36,332 nucleotides of DNA from Flavobacteriaceae bacterium (GTDB lineage: Bacteria; Bacteroidota; Bacteroidia; Flavobacteriales; Flavobacteriaceae): positions 1-36,332 of the forward strand of contig JAHEHE010000021.1 of NCBI GenBank assembly GCA_024644725.1. Direction: 5' to 3'. The notes under the pieces were generated by a model, which was not told the DNA's origin, did not search any database, and saw only the letters and a list, made by a program, of their open reading frames with translations. This document shows positions 1 to 7,267 of this stretch, one piece after another. Numbering within the stretch: the stretch's first letter is position 1; each line of letters opens with the position of its first letter. Made by a program: the position numbers and the translations under genes.

Positions 1-1
1 A

Positions 2-1057
2 ATCCCTTCGATCAAGGAGAATTTTGACTTCAATGAAGCGGAATTGGGGAATCTGCTACTGGCCATGCCGATCAGTTCATTGATTGGGCTACCCATTTCA
101 GGGTGGCTGGTGTCCAAGTTCAACAGCCGGGTTCCTTTGTTTGTTTCTTTTGTGGTTTTCGCACTTAGTCTCTATGCCATCGGCTCGGTTTCCCGATTGG
201 ATCACCTGGTCATAGCTGTGTCTGTCTTTTCATTTTGCATGAGGATTTCAAATATAACGGTGAATACCCAGTCTCTGGCTCTTCAGGAAAAAAGAGAGAA
301 AAGAATCATCGGTTCCTTTCATGGCCTTTGGAGCCTGGGTGGACTTTTTGGAGCCTTGTTTTCAACGATTTTGGTCAAATTCGAAGTGCCCATGATCGAT
401 CACTTTTTATATGTGGCCATCATCAGTCTTTTAGCTGGGACTCTGGCCTATCCCTTTTTATTGAAAAAGGACAAGTCCGAAGTGGGTAACAGGTTGGTCC
501 TTGGGAAACCCGACGCCTATATACTTTACCTGGGCCTCATGGTGTTTTTCGCAGCCTTGTGCGAAGGGGGCATGTTTGACTGGAGTGGAGTCTATTTCAA
601 AGAGGTTGTCGGGGAAGAAGTTTTCACCCTGGGATATCTATTGTTTATGTCCTTTATGGCTTTTTCCCGATTCTACTCTGATCGCCTGAGTGAAAAGCTG
701 GGCCTTCAGAAGACCTATCTCCTGGGCTCTTTAATTGTGACGGCTGGCATGCTCATTGCCATTATTTTCCCATTTTACTGGCCCGTTCTGATTGGTTTTT
801 CCCTGGTGGGAATCGGAGTGGCCGCAGTCTTTCCAATGACCTTTGGCCTGGCCGGAAAATCGAAAAAGTACTCGCCGGGCATGGCGATTTCCATCATTTC
901 CACCTACGGAATCATCGGGATGCTGATCGGACCGCCACTTGTGGGTTACCTGGCTCATGCCATCGGTCTTCGATACGCCTTTATCCTGTTTATTCTCTCC
1001 GGGTTGATGCTCATACCGCTTTCGCGAAGACTTTTTGCATTGGATGAATCCAAATAG
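2..1057 (+). CDS. MFS transporter, YbjJ-like (5' truncated)
   Basis: Partial gene. The reading frame is open to the first base of the window, so the first helix and true start lie upstream; the in-frame TTG at 44 is internal. The visible 351 residues are almost entirely hydrophobic helices separated by short basic loops. The pattern ISGWLVSKFNSR after the second helix matches the MFS signature loop between helices 2 and 3. The motifs FHGLWSLGGLFGA and EGGMFDWSGVYFKE resemble the YbjJ-like branch of the major facilitator superfamily, whose members are predicted inner-membrane exporters or sugar-type transporters; the substrate cannot be read from sequence. The gene stops 136 bases before the hybrid kinase, with no clear hairpin between them. 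MFS assignment is firm, subfamily is moderate. Confidence 0.85.
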   Translation: MPSIKENFDFNEAELGNLLLAMPISSLIGLPISGWLVSKFNSRVPLFVSFVVFALSLYAIGSVSRLDHLVIAVSVFSFCMRISNITVNTQSLALQEKREKRIIGSFHGLWSLGGLFGALFSTILVKFEVPMIDHFLYVAIISLLAGTLAYPFLLKKDKSEVGNRLVLGKPDAYILYLGLMVFFAALCEGGMFDWSGVYFKEVVGEEVFTLGYLLFMSFMAFSRFYSDRLSEKLGLQKTYLLGSLIVTAGMLIAIIFPFYWPVLIGFSLVGIGVAAVFPMTFGLAGKSKKYSPGMAISIISTYGIIGMLIGPPLVGYLAHAIGLRYAFILFILSGLMLIPLSRRLFALDESK

Positions 1058-1098
1058 TCCGATTCTGACATCGATGTATCTGTTCCGTTTTTGACCGA

Positions 1099-1149
1099 GG
1101 TCATATTGTCCATTGATCCTGGTCATTGTAAAAGGTCATTTCTATCATT
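1099..1149. promoter_or_regulatory. Cluster of GGTCAT repeats upstream of the hybrid kinase
   Basis: GGTCAT occurs three times in direct orientation at 1099, 1121 and 1134. The first and third copies share the longer form GGTCAT-N6-CATT. A TTGACC at 1091 forms a short inverted repeat with the first copy (TGACC-GA-GGTCA). The 22-bp distance between copies one and two is close to two helical turns, which would suit an AraC-type DNA-binding domain such as the one at the end of the downstream protein. Operator function is inference. Confidence 0.35.
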
Positions 1150-1193
1150 ATTTTTTACCACGAGTTCGAAGATGTAAATTCTACAATTGGGTT

Positions 1194-3425
1194 ATGGGTG
1201 CGGATCAAAAGAATGGAGCAATAAAACTGTTTAACAGATGGGATCAATCTCTCGAGAAATATGTGGAGACTCCGGGAGACAGCCAGGAAACCCTGAGTCA
1301 GAAGAAATTGTGGTTGATTTTAACCGCAGTAGGTCTACCCTGGTTAATTGTTATGAGCATCCTCATTGCTGATAAGCAGGGAATGGCCGTTCTTTACATC
1401 AACATCTTTTTCGGTTTGGCGATGTTTCTCTCGTTGCTCCTGTTTCATTTTCAAAAGACCCATATTGAAAGATTCGTCCTGTTCATCCAAATATTGATTC
1501 TTTCACTGACAACGATCAAGGTGTACCTGATGGGAGGATTGCTGGAAGCGGGAGGAGCCATTTTCATTGGATTGATCGCCCCGCTTTACGCTTTGACGAC
1601 CAATAACAGAAGGCGTGCCGTGATTTTCTTTGCAGCCTACCTGGTCGGAATGATTGTCGCGACCGAATTGCAACCCAACACAAACCATGATTACTTTCAT
1701 TACTATTACTACATGGGATTTATTTTAGGTATATCGATAGCCTTCTTAGGTCTCTATTACTATACAGGTCGTCTGCAATGGTTGAAGACCCAGGAGAGCA
1801 TGAGAATGAAGGAGGTCGATCGTTTGAAAAACAATTTTTTTACCCATATCACCCATGAGCTGCGCACGCCGCTTACCATTATCCTGGGTATGTCAGATCA
1901 AATTCGGGAGAACCCGGATCGAAACCTGGAAGAAGGGTTGAAAATGATACGAAGAAACGGCAAGAAACTGCTCGACATGACAAATAAGCTTCTGGATCTT
2001 TCAAGAATGGAAGCTAAAATGATGCCGGTAAACTGGATACAGCAAGACCTTGTCGCTTATGTTAAATACCTGGTTGAGTCCTTTCATTCGTATGCTGCGT
2101 CCAAACAGATTAAAATTTCGCATTCGATTGCAGAAAAGCAACTCATGATGGATTTTGATATGGACAAACTCGCAGACATTGTATCCAACTTGATTTCCAA
2201 CGCGATAAAATTTACGCCCCAGGGAGGTGAGATTCATGTTGAAATGTTTCGTCGAAACGATCAGGGCAATACGTACCTCCATCTTCGAGTCGAAGACAAT
2301 GGCCCAGGCATTGAAGAGGAATTTTTACCGAAGGTTTTCGAACGTTACTTCCAGGCTCAAAGACATGAGGATGAGTATACTGAGGGTAGCGGTTTGGGTC
2401 TTGCCGTGACTCGGGAGATGGTGCACTTGTTGAACGGAAAGATTTCGGTCTCAAGTGAGCTGGGTAAAGGATCTGTTTTTGAAGTAATCCTACCGGTCAC
2501 CAACAAGGCAAAAATAATCTCATCAGAAATGGATGTTCCATCTGTGCCGGATGTGAGTCCTGATTTGAGGAATGCAACCCCATTTGATGGGGATTTTGGA
2601 ATGTCCGATGGCGATGATGATAGAAAATTGTCCCTGTTGATCGTTGAAGACAGCAAGGACGTTGCGAGTTACCTCGGATCGTTACTTTCTGTAAATTACA
2701 AAATTGACAACGCCTGGAACGGAGCTGAAGGCCTTGAGCTGGCGACTAGACATGTTCCGGACCTCATTATTTCTGATGTGATGATGCCGGTCATGGATGG
2801 GTTTGCCTTGTGTCAGAGACTCAAAAACGACATCCGGACCAGTCATATTCCGATCATTTTGCTCACGGCACGCAATGAGTTGTCAGCCCGAATGCAAGGA
2901 CTGAAGGCGGGAGCAGACGCGTACCTGGGTAAACCGTTCAACAAGGAGGAACTTTTTATCCGTGTGGACCAGCTGATCGCATTGCGCCAACGTTTGCGAA
3001 ACTCCTACCAGCATATGGCTCAGGATCCTGCGATATTTTCCTCTGAAATGGAAATCCAGGGAAAAGACGAGCCCGAAACAAATAGTCTTGAATACGCCTT
3101 CATGCAAAAGGTCACTGAAATACTTGAAGAGAACCTGAGCGATGAAGAATTTGGCATAGGCAATCTATGTGACTCACTCGGAATGAGTCGCTCCCAGCTC
3201 TACAGGAAATTCTCTGCGTTAACCGACACAAGTGTTAGTGTATTCATCCAAAATTTGCGTTTGACCAAGGCCCGAAAACTGCTTCGATCTTCGGATCTCA
3301 ACGTCTCCGAAGTTGCCTATGATACCGGCTTCAAGAGTCCTTCGCATTTTAGCCGGGTATACTCGAATAAGTTCGGTGTTTCTCCGAGCCAGGAGAGGCG
3401 AGGCATTGTGGCTGCATCAAATTGA
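1194..3425 (+). CDS. Hybrid two-component system protein (membrane sensor, HisKA-HATPase, receiver, AraC output)
   Basis: Complete one-chain phosphorelay regulator of 743 residues. I chose the ATG at 1194; the upstream TTG at 1113 would add 27 residues crossing the repeat cluster. Order: about six membrane helices (residues 30-205), a HisKA domain with phospho-acceptor His221 in FFTHITHELRTPL, a HATPase domain with N box (NLISNAIKFTP), DNGPGIEE and GSGLGLAV, a receiver domain with phospho-acceptor Asp528 (IISDVMMPVMDG) and conserved Lys in GKPF, and a C-terminal AraC/XylS helix-turn-helix pair ending SPSHFSRVYSNKFGVSPSQ. Classical Bacteroidota HTCS proteins sense through a large periplasmic propeller plus Y_Y_Y domain; this one has only a compact membrane module, so the signal is probably membrane-embedded or cytoplasmic. 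The esterase starting 108 bases downstream is the most obvious target. Confidence 0.92.
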   Translation: MGADQKNGAIKLFNRWDQSLEKYVETPGDSQETLSQKKLWLILTAVGLPWLIVMSILIADKQGMAVLYINIFFGLAMFLSLLLFHFQKTHIERFVLFIQILILSLTTIKVYLMGGLLEAGGAIFIGLIAPLYALTTNNRRRAVIFFAAYLVGMIVATELQPNTNHDYFHYYYYMGFILGISIAFLGLYYYTGRLQWLKTQESMRMKEVDRLKNNFFTHITHELRTPLTIILGMSDQIRENPDRNLEEGLKMIRRNGKKLLDMTNKLLDLSRMEAKMMPVNWIQQDLVAYVKYLVESFHSYAASKQIKISHSIAEKQLMMDFDMDKLADIVSNLISNAIKFTPQGGEIHVEMFRRNDQGNTYLHLRVEDNGPGIEEEFLPKVFERYFQAQRHEDEYTEGSGLGLAVTREMVHLLNGKISVSSELGKGSVFEVILPVTNKAKIISSEMDVPSVPDVSPDLRNATPFDGDFGMSDGDDDRKLSLLIVEDSKDVASYLGSLLSVNYKIDNAWNGAEGLELATRHVPDLIISDVMMPVMDGFALCQRLKNDIRTSHIPIILLTARNELSARMQGLKAGADAYLGKPFNKEELFIRVDQLIALRQRLRNSYQHMAQDPAIFSSEMEIQGKDEPETNSLEYAFMQKVTEILEENLSDEEFGIGNLCDSLGMSRSQLYRKFSALTDTSVSVFIQNLRLTKARKLLRSSDLNVSEVAYDTGFKSPSHFSRVYSNKFGVSPSQERRGIVAASN

Positions 3426-3491
3426 TTTCATTCTGAGACAGAGAGTCAAGCTTCTGACACGCAGGGAAATGTTCAATCTTAAAGTTCATGG

Positions 3492-3499
3492 TAATTTTG
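3492..3499 (+). promoter_or_regulatory. Candidate -7 promoter element for the esterase
   Basis: TAATTTTG fits the Bacteroidota -7 consensus TAnnTTTG exactly and lies 35 bases before the esterase ATG, giving a plausible leader of roughly 28 bases. The -33 position shows only TTC rather than TTG or TTTG, which would be compatible with a promoter needing an activator such as the kinase-regulator just upstream. Confidence 0.4.
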
Positions 3500-3533
3500 A
3501 TTTCATAGGGTTTAACTATTAATAGACAGAACT

Positions 3534-4643
3534 ATGAAACGAAATTTTATTTTACTAGGATTAATCGCCTCACTGACGCTTCTCGGCTCGTGCGACGATG
3601 GTGATGACCCGCCAGTTCAAATAAGCGAAAGCAGGTTGGAGTTCAAAGACATGGTGAGTGAGTCGATCACACCGAACTTTATGGAAAACCCCGAACTTCG
3701 CAAGGTTCAGATATACATTCCAGAAGGATATGACAATAATGAATCGGAGAATTATTCGGTTATCTATCTCTTGCATGGATTGCCTTTTTCTGAGCAATCA
3801 TTTACAGACCCCGCACTTTGGGAACCTTGGATCGGGGCACCAATGCCATTTGTGTCAGCTCCTGATTTTCCTGCGGAAGGGTTCAAATCATGGGTTGACA
3901 GCATGATTGAAATGGGTGAGATGGATCCTGCAATTATTGTAATGCCCAATGCAGAAGCGAATCAATTTGGGTTCAGTATGTATACGAATTCTACTCTGAA
4001 TGGAGGATTTGAGGATTATATCGTAAATGATCTTGTCAACTACATGGATAGCAACTACAGAACAAAGGACACAAAAAACGGTAGGGCACTGATCGGAACT
4101 TCCCAGGGAGGATACGCAGCCATTAAATTGGGTATGCTTCACCCGGACAAATTCTGTGTGGTAGCAAGTCACACCGGATTGCTCTACATTGAGGGCTTTT
4201 TATCCGATCCCGCCGCAATTTTCGCGGAGAATCCAGATGGAAATATTGCTCCCGGACCCGGTAAATTCTTTACCAATGCTGTGTTTGCGTTTGGTGCGGC
4301 CTGGTCACCCAATCTCAATAACCCTCCCTATATGGTCGATTTACCCATTGATGAAGCTGGGGCAATCAGGCCTGATATTGTGGGAAAATGGCTAAGTCAA
4401 GATCCTTTCACCATGCTTGACGATCCTGAGAACTTGAATAACATCAGATCCTTGAAAGGTATCTATCTCGATGCCGGATTGCAGGATGAGTTGGGAATGA
4501 ATGGCATGGCGGACGCCTTCTCAACTAAACTTACAGCTTTCGGGGTTGCCCATACTTACGAGAACTTCCAGGGAACTCATTTCGGAAATATATTCTCAAG
4601 GCTTGAAGAATCTATTCCGTTTTGCTCAGAAATCATGGATTGA
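3534..4643 (+). CDS. Secreted lipoprotein esterase, alpha/beta-hydrolase (putative esterase family)
   Basis: A 369-residue protein with a lipoprotein signal: basic start, hydrophobic core and the lipobox LLGSC, followed by acidic residues. The body fits the esterase D / antigen-85-type family (PF00756): VIYLLHGLP forms the oxyanion region, GTSQGGYAA carries nucleophile Ser190, GLQDE likely supplies the acid (Asp318; Asp313 is nearby) and GTHFG supplies His349. It should hydrolyse ester bonds outside the cytoplasm, at the membrane surface or periplasm; carbohydrate esters and small acyl esters are both possible. The long insertion between Ser190 and the acid (residues 215-290) may shape substrate choice. 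It stands alone between the hybrid regulator and a terminator, which suggests regulation by that protein. Family confidence is high, substrate unknown. Confidence 0.85.
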   Translation: MKRNFILLGLIASLTLLGSCDDGDDPPVQISESRLEFKDMVSESITPNFMENPELRKVQIYIPEGYDNNESENYSVIYLLHGLPFSEQSFTDPALWEPWIGAPMPFVSAPDFPAEGFKSWVDSMIEMGEMDPAIIVMPNAEANQFGFSMYTNSTLNGGFEDYIVNDLVNYMDSNYRTKDTKNGRALIGTSQGGYAAIKLGMLHPDKFCVVASHTGLLYIEGFLSDPAAIFAENPDGNIAPGPGKFFTNAVFAFGAAWSPNLNNPPYMVDLPIDEAGAIRPDIVGKWLSQDPFTMLDDPENLNNIRSLKGIYLDAGLQDELGMNGMADAFSTKLTAFGVAHTYENFQGTHFGNIFSRLEESIPFCSEIMD

Positions 4644-4671
4644 TCATCTCTTTCTATGCGTATAAGCAAAT

Positions 4672-4698
4672 AAAAAAGCAGCTAGAAGCTGCTTTTTT
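4672..4698. terminator. Bidirectional hairpin terminator
   Basis: A perfect 12-bp inverted repeat, AAAAAAGCAGCT and AGCTGCTTTTTT, with a 3-base loop (AGA). Each strand has a GC-containing stem followed by a T-run, so it can end transcription of both convergent genes, the esterase (plus) and the ExbB-like gene (minus). Confidence 0.9.
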
Positions 4699-4712
4699 AT
4701 TGGGGATGGCGA

Positions 4713-5027
4713 TTATTGAACTCTAGGCTTTACAACAATCCTCAGGATCAGCGAAATGACATAGATGATCAGTCCATAAGCAGTGGTGATTGAACTGACT
4801 TTCAATCCGCCGGCCATGATTTCCTGACTCACCCCTCCAGAAGCCTCCATGAACTGAAAGGCACTGTAGAGTCCTATGATCTGTCCCAGGACTCCTATGG
4901 CGAGGGCAAGGAGGCCGACTTCTTTGAGCCATTCCGGATACTTCCAGGCGCTGATCAATACGCCAATGAGCAAAAGGGTGAGAATACTCATGAATAATGG
5001 TCCGCCCATGTAAAAGATTTCTATCAT
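4713..5027 (-). CDS. Small MotA/TolQ/ExbB-like membrane protein
   Basis: A 104-residue protein with three predicted membrane helices. The segment GVLGQIIGLYSAFQF followed by MAGGLKVSSITTAYGLIIY matches the conserved helix-loop-helix of MotA/TolQ/ExbB proton-channel subunits, with the usual alternation of small residues. It lacks the N-terminal cytoplasmic domain of true ExbB or TolQ, which are about twice as long, and no ExbD/TolR partner lies nearby. It is therefore either a minimal channel-like subunit or a protein with another role. It is divergent from a LytTR regulator, and the shared 150-base gap contains a putative LytTR operator, so the regulator probably controls it. Homology is clear, function unknown. 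Confidence 0.75.
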   Translation of the reverse strand: MIEIFYMGGPLFMSILTLLLIGVLISAWKYPEWLKEVGLLALAIGVLGQIIGLYSAFQFMEASGGVSQEIMAGGLKVSSITTAYGLIIYVISLILRIVVKPRVQ

Positions 5028-5083
5028 AATAATTGGTTTTAGAATTATAGTACTAAGCTAAGGCAAACCCGTAGAAATCTTCC

Positions 5084-5117
5084 TTGTAGAATCCCGGTCT
5101 AGAGTTGTAGAATCCCG
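5084..5117. promoter_or_regulatory. Putative LytTR operator (13-bp direct repeat, 21-bp period)
   Basis: TTGTAGAATCCCG occurs identically at 5084-5096 and 5105-5117, with an 8-base spacer, so the copies sit on the same DNA face two turns apart. Known LytTR regulators (AgrA, ComE and AlgR types) bind pairs of direct repeats with about this spacing. The site lies between the ExbB-like gene and the lytTR gene, 57 bases from the former's start and 61 from the latter's. Control of both divergent genes is inference. Confidence 0.65.
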
Positions 5118-5167
5118 AATTTAGGGGTATTCATAATCAATACTGTCTCATATCCCCGCGGAATCTT

Positions 5168-5175
5168 TATTTTTG
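5168..5175 (+). promoter_or_regulatory. Candidate -7 promoter element for the LytTR gene
   Basis: TATTTTTG fits TAnnTTTG. It ends three bases before the ATG at 5179, so if used it would give a leaderless or nearly leaderless mRNA. No convincing -33 element is visible; activation from the direct-repeat operator about 50 bases upstream could compensate. Confidence 0.35.
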
Positions 5176-5178
5176 AGC

Positions 5179-5871
5179 ATGCAAAAGACCCATCTTTACA
5201 AGAGTCTCTACTGGCTTTGCTTTTCACTCCTGATCGCCTTCATGTTCAGGTCCTCTTTTCACAGATTCTGGCAAGCCTGGATCACGGCTTCCCTGCTTTT
5301 ACCATCGGTTGTGATCATGAAGTATGGACTCGAACTAAGCAAAAAAGAGAAGCATCGTGTCAAAAGGGGAATTTTGCTCTTCTTTTATGGAATGCTTTGT
5401 CTGTATATCAGTTATATGTCGATCCTTGGAGCCTACTGGTATTTTCTTGAGCTGGATGCCGAAGCCTTCAATTTCATGATTGTCAACCCAATTTTCATAT
5501 GGGTTTCAATCGGTTTTTTCATCTTCCTGGAAAAATGGATTTTCAGTGGCAAACAAGAGGAGGAGCCAGCTACCGTGACTATCTTCAGCGAGAGAAGAAA
5601 AACCATGTTGCATGTGGATCAAATCACATTTATAGAGAGTCGTGGCGATTTCACTGTCGCTCATCTGACAACCGGTGAATCCTTTAAGAACAGCGTAAAA
5701 ATCTCTCAATGGGAAAGGCGTCTTCCCGCTTTTTTGAGAATACATCGCTCCTTCCTGGTTAATCCGCAAAGAGCCACCCTTCACGGATCAAAGGTTCGGA
5801 TCGGAAGCGATGAGGAACTGCCAGTTTCCCGCGGATACAAAACCAGGGTCGAAGCGTTTTTTCTCGGTTGA
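5179..5871 (+). CDS. Membrane-anchored LytTR-family transcriptional regulator
   Basis: A 230-residue protein with four predicted membrane helices (residues 8-130) and a C-terminal LytTR DNA-binding domain (about 135-230). LytTR hallmarks are FIESRGDFTVAHLTTGE, the mid-domain FLRIHRSFLVNP and the closing LPVSRGYK. There is no receiver domain, so it is not a standard response regulator; this 4-helix plus LytTR architecture is common in Bacteroidota and senses at the membrane by an unknown route. The ATG at 5179 is preferred over the TTG two codons earlier. It is divergent from the ExbB-like gene across a direct repeat of LytTR-operator shape, implying autoregulation and co-control. The amidohydrolase starts 38 bases after its stop. 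Confidence 0.9.
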   Translation: MQKTHLYKSLYWLCFSLLIAFMFRSSFHRFWQAWITASLLLPSVVIMKYGLELSKKEKHRVKRGILLFFYGMLCLYISYMSILGAYWYFLELDAEAFNFMIVNPIFIWVSIGFFIFLEKWIFSGKQEEEPATVTIFSERRKTMLHVDQITFIESRGDFTVAHLTTGESFKNSVKISQWERRLPAFLRIHRSFLVNPQRATLHGSKVRIGSDEELPVSRGYKTRVEAFFLG

Positions 5872-5908
5872 AGAAGTTTTGTATCTTCCTGCTTCAAACA
5901 ACTACCTA

Positions 5909-7252
5909 ATGAAGCACATTCTCACACTCTTTTTTTTACTTTCCACGTTTTTGACTCACGGACAGAACAAGGCCCTGGTAGGAGGGACCCTGATTGACGG
6001 ATTTGGCAATGATCCCATCCGCAACAGCGTAATTCTGATTGAGGGAGATGAGATAACCAAGGTTGGAACTACCACCACCCTGAAGGTGCCTGAAGGTTTC
6101 GATGTGATCAGTACAGAAGGGATGAGTGTTCTTCCCGGCCTTTGGGACATGCATGTGCACCTCATGATCAACGGTCATTCCGACTACGGGTACTGGGACA
6201 AGACCTATCCACCCCTTTTCGAAAAAGTCATCATGCCGTCTTCAGCACATCAATTGCTGATGGCCGGGGTGACCAGCGCTCGTGATTTGGGCGCTCCCCT
6301 GGAACCAAGCATCAACGTTAGAGATGCGATCAACCAGGGAAAAATTCCGGGTCCGACCATGTACATGAGTGGTCCGTTTATTCAGAAAAAGCCCTATCCG
6401 GGTACCGAAGATTTCCGTTGGGGGGTCAACGGTGCCAAGGATGCACGCGAAAAGGTCAGGAAGCTGGCCAAAGCCGGCGTGGACTGTATTAAACTCATCG
6501 ACCAGGATGAAATGACCTTAGAAGAGATAAAAGCGGTAGTCGATGAAGCGCACAAAAATGACCTGAAGGTTGTGGCCCACTCGCACAGACCCGAAGAGAT
6601 CCGTCTGGGGCTCAAGGCTGGCGTAGACAATTTTGAACATACCGGACTCTCATCTGCACCGAGATATCCGGATGACATCGTAGAAATGATTGCTGAACGA
6701 ACCGGGCAGATGAACCTCGGACCGCTCTTCTGGACCCCGACCATAGAGGGGCTCTACAACTACGACTATGTGGTGAGCAACCCGGAGATGCTCGACAATG
6801 ACTCCTGGCATCTCGACCTTCCCGATTCGGTGATAACGGATATCAAGCAATCCATCCAACATCCGGGGCAGCTTCCTTATTTTCAGCTAACCCCGAGTCG
6901 GAAACCGACGCTAAAAACCAAATTCAATCAGCTGAGAGAGGCGGGGGTGGTCATGCTGATCGGAACAGACAGCGGCATCCCGATGAAGTTTCACTCGCAG
7001 AGCACCTGGAACGAGCTCGACATTTGGGTGCGAGTCATGGGTGTAAAACCCCTTGAAGCCATTAAATCGGCGACCTACTGGCCCTCGGTATTCATGGGGG
7101 TTGACGACCAGGTCGGAACCATCACGCCGGGCAAGAAAGCAGACATTATTGCTGTAAAAGGTGATGTTTTAAGATATATTTCCCTTCTGCAGGACGTGCA
7201 TATGGTGATGAAAAATGGCAAAATTGTTAAAAATCCTGGAGCAAAACAGTAA
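5909..7252 (+). CDS. Secreted metal-dependent amidohydrolase
   Basis: A 447-residue amidohydrolase-superfamily enzyme. I start it at ATG 5909, which begins a clean signal peptide (MKHILTLFFLLSTFLTHGQ); the frame is open further upstream but overlaps the LytTR gene. Metal ligands appear in order: His82-x-His84 in DMHVH, a probable carboxylated lysine Lys195 in VDCIKLID, His224 in VVAHSH, His244 in NFEHTG and Asp354 in LIGTDSG. The composite beta-sandwich is made from both ends (ALVGGTLIDG and KKADIIAVKGD). Related secreted enzymes act as dipeptidases, imidazolonepropionase-like hydrolases or prolidases; I cannot choose a substrate. It lies in line with the LytTR regulator and is followed after 15 bases by the MscS gene, so it is likely in an operon. 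Confidence 0.88.
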   Translation: MKHILTLFFLLSTFLTHGQNKALVGGTLIDGFGNDPIRNSVILIEGDEITKVGTTTTLKVPEGFDVISTEGMSVLPGLWDMHVHLMINGHSDYGYWDKTYPPLFEKVIMPSSAHQLLMAGVTSARDLGAPLEPSINVRDAINQGKIPGPTMYMSGPFIQKKPYPGTEDFRWGVNGAKDAREKVRKLAKAGVDCIKLIDQDEMTLEEIKAVVDEAHKNDLKVVAHSHRPEEIRLGLKAGVDNFEHTGLSSAPRYPDDIVEMIAERTGQMNLGPLFWTPTIEGLYNYDYVVSNPEMLDNDSWHLDLPDSVITDIKQSIQHPGQLPYFQLTPSRKPTLKTKFNQLREAGVVMLIGTDSGIPMKFHSQSTWNELDIWVRVMGVKPLEAIKSATYWPSVFMGVDDQVGTITPGKKADIIAVKGDVLRYISLLQDVHMVMKNGKIVKNPGAKQ

Positions 7253-7267
7253 CGATAAAACAAGACT

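Noticed and set aside
1068-1077. ACATCGATGT palindrome after the MFS gene
   Set aside because: Ten bases only, no T-run after it and no pairing extension, so neither a terminator nor a convincing operator.
1113-1193. TTG start extending the hybrid kinase by 27 residues
   Set aside because: The extension crosses the GGTCAT cluster, lacks family similarity, and an ATG at 1194 precedes a normal N-terminus.
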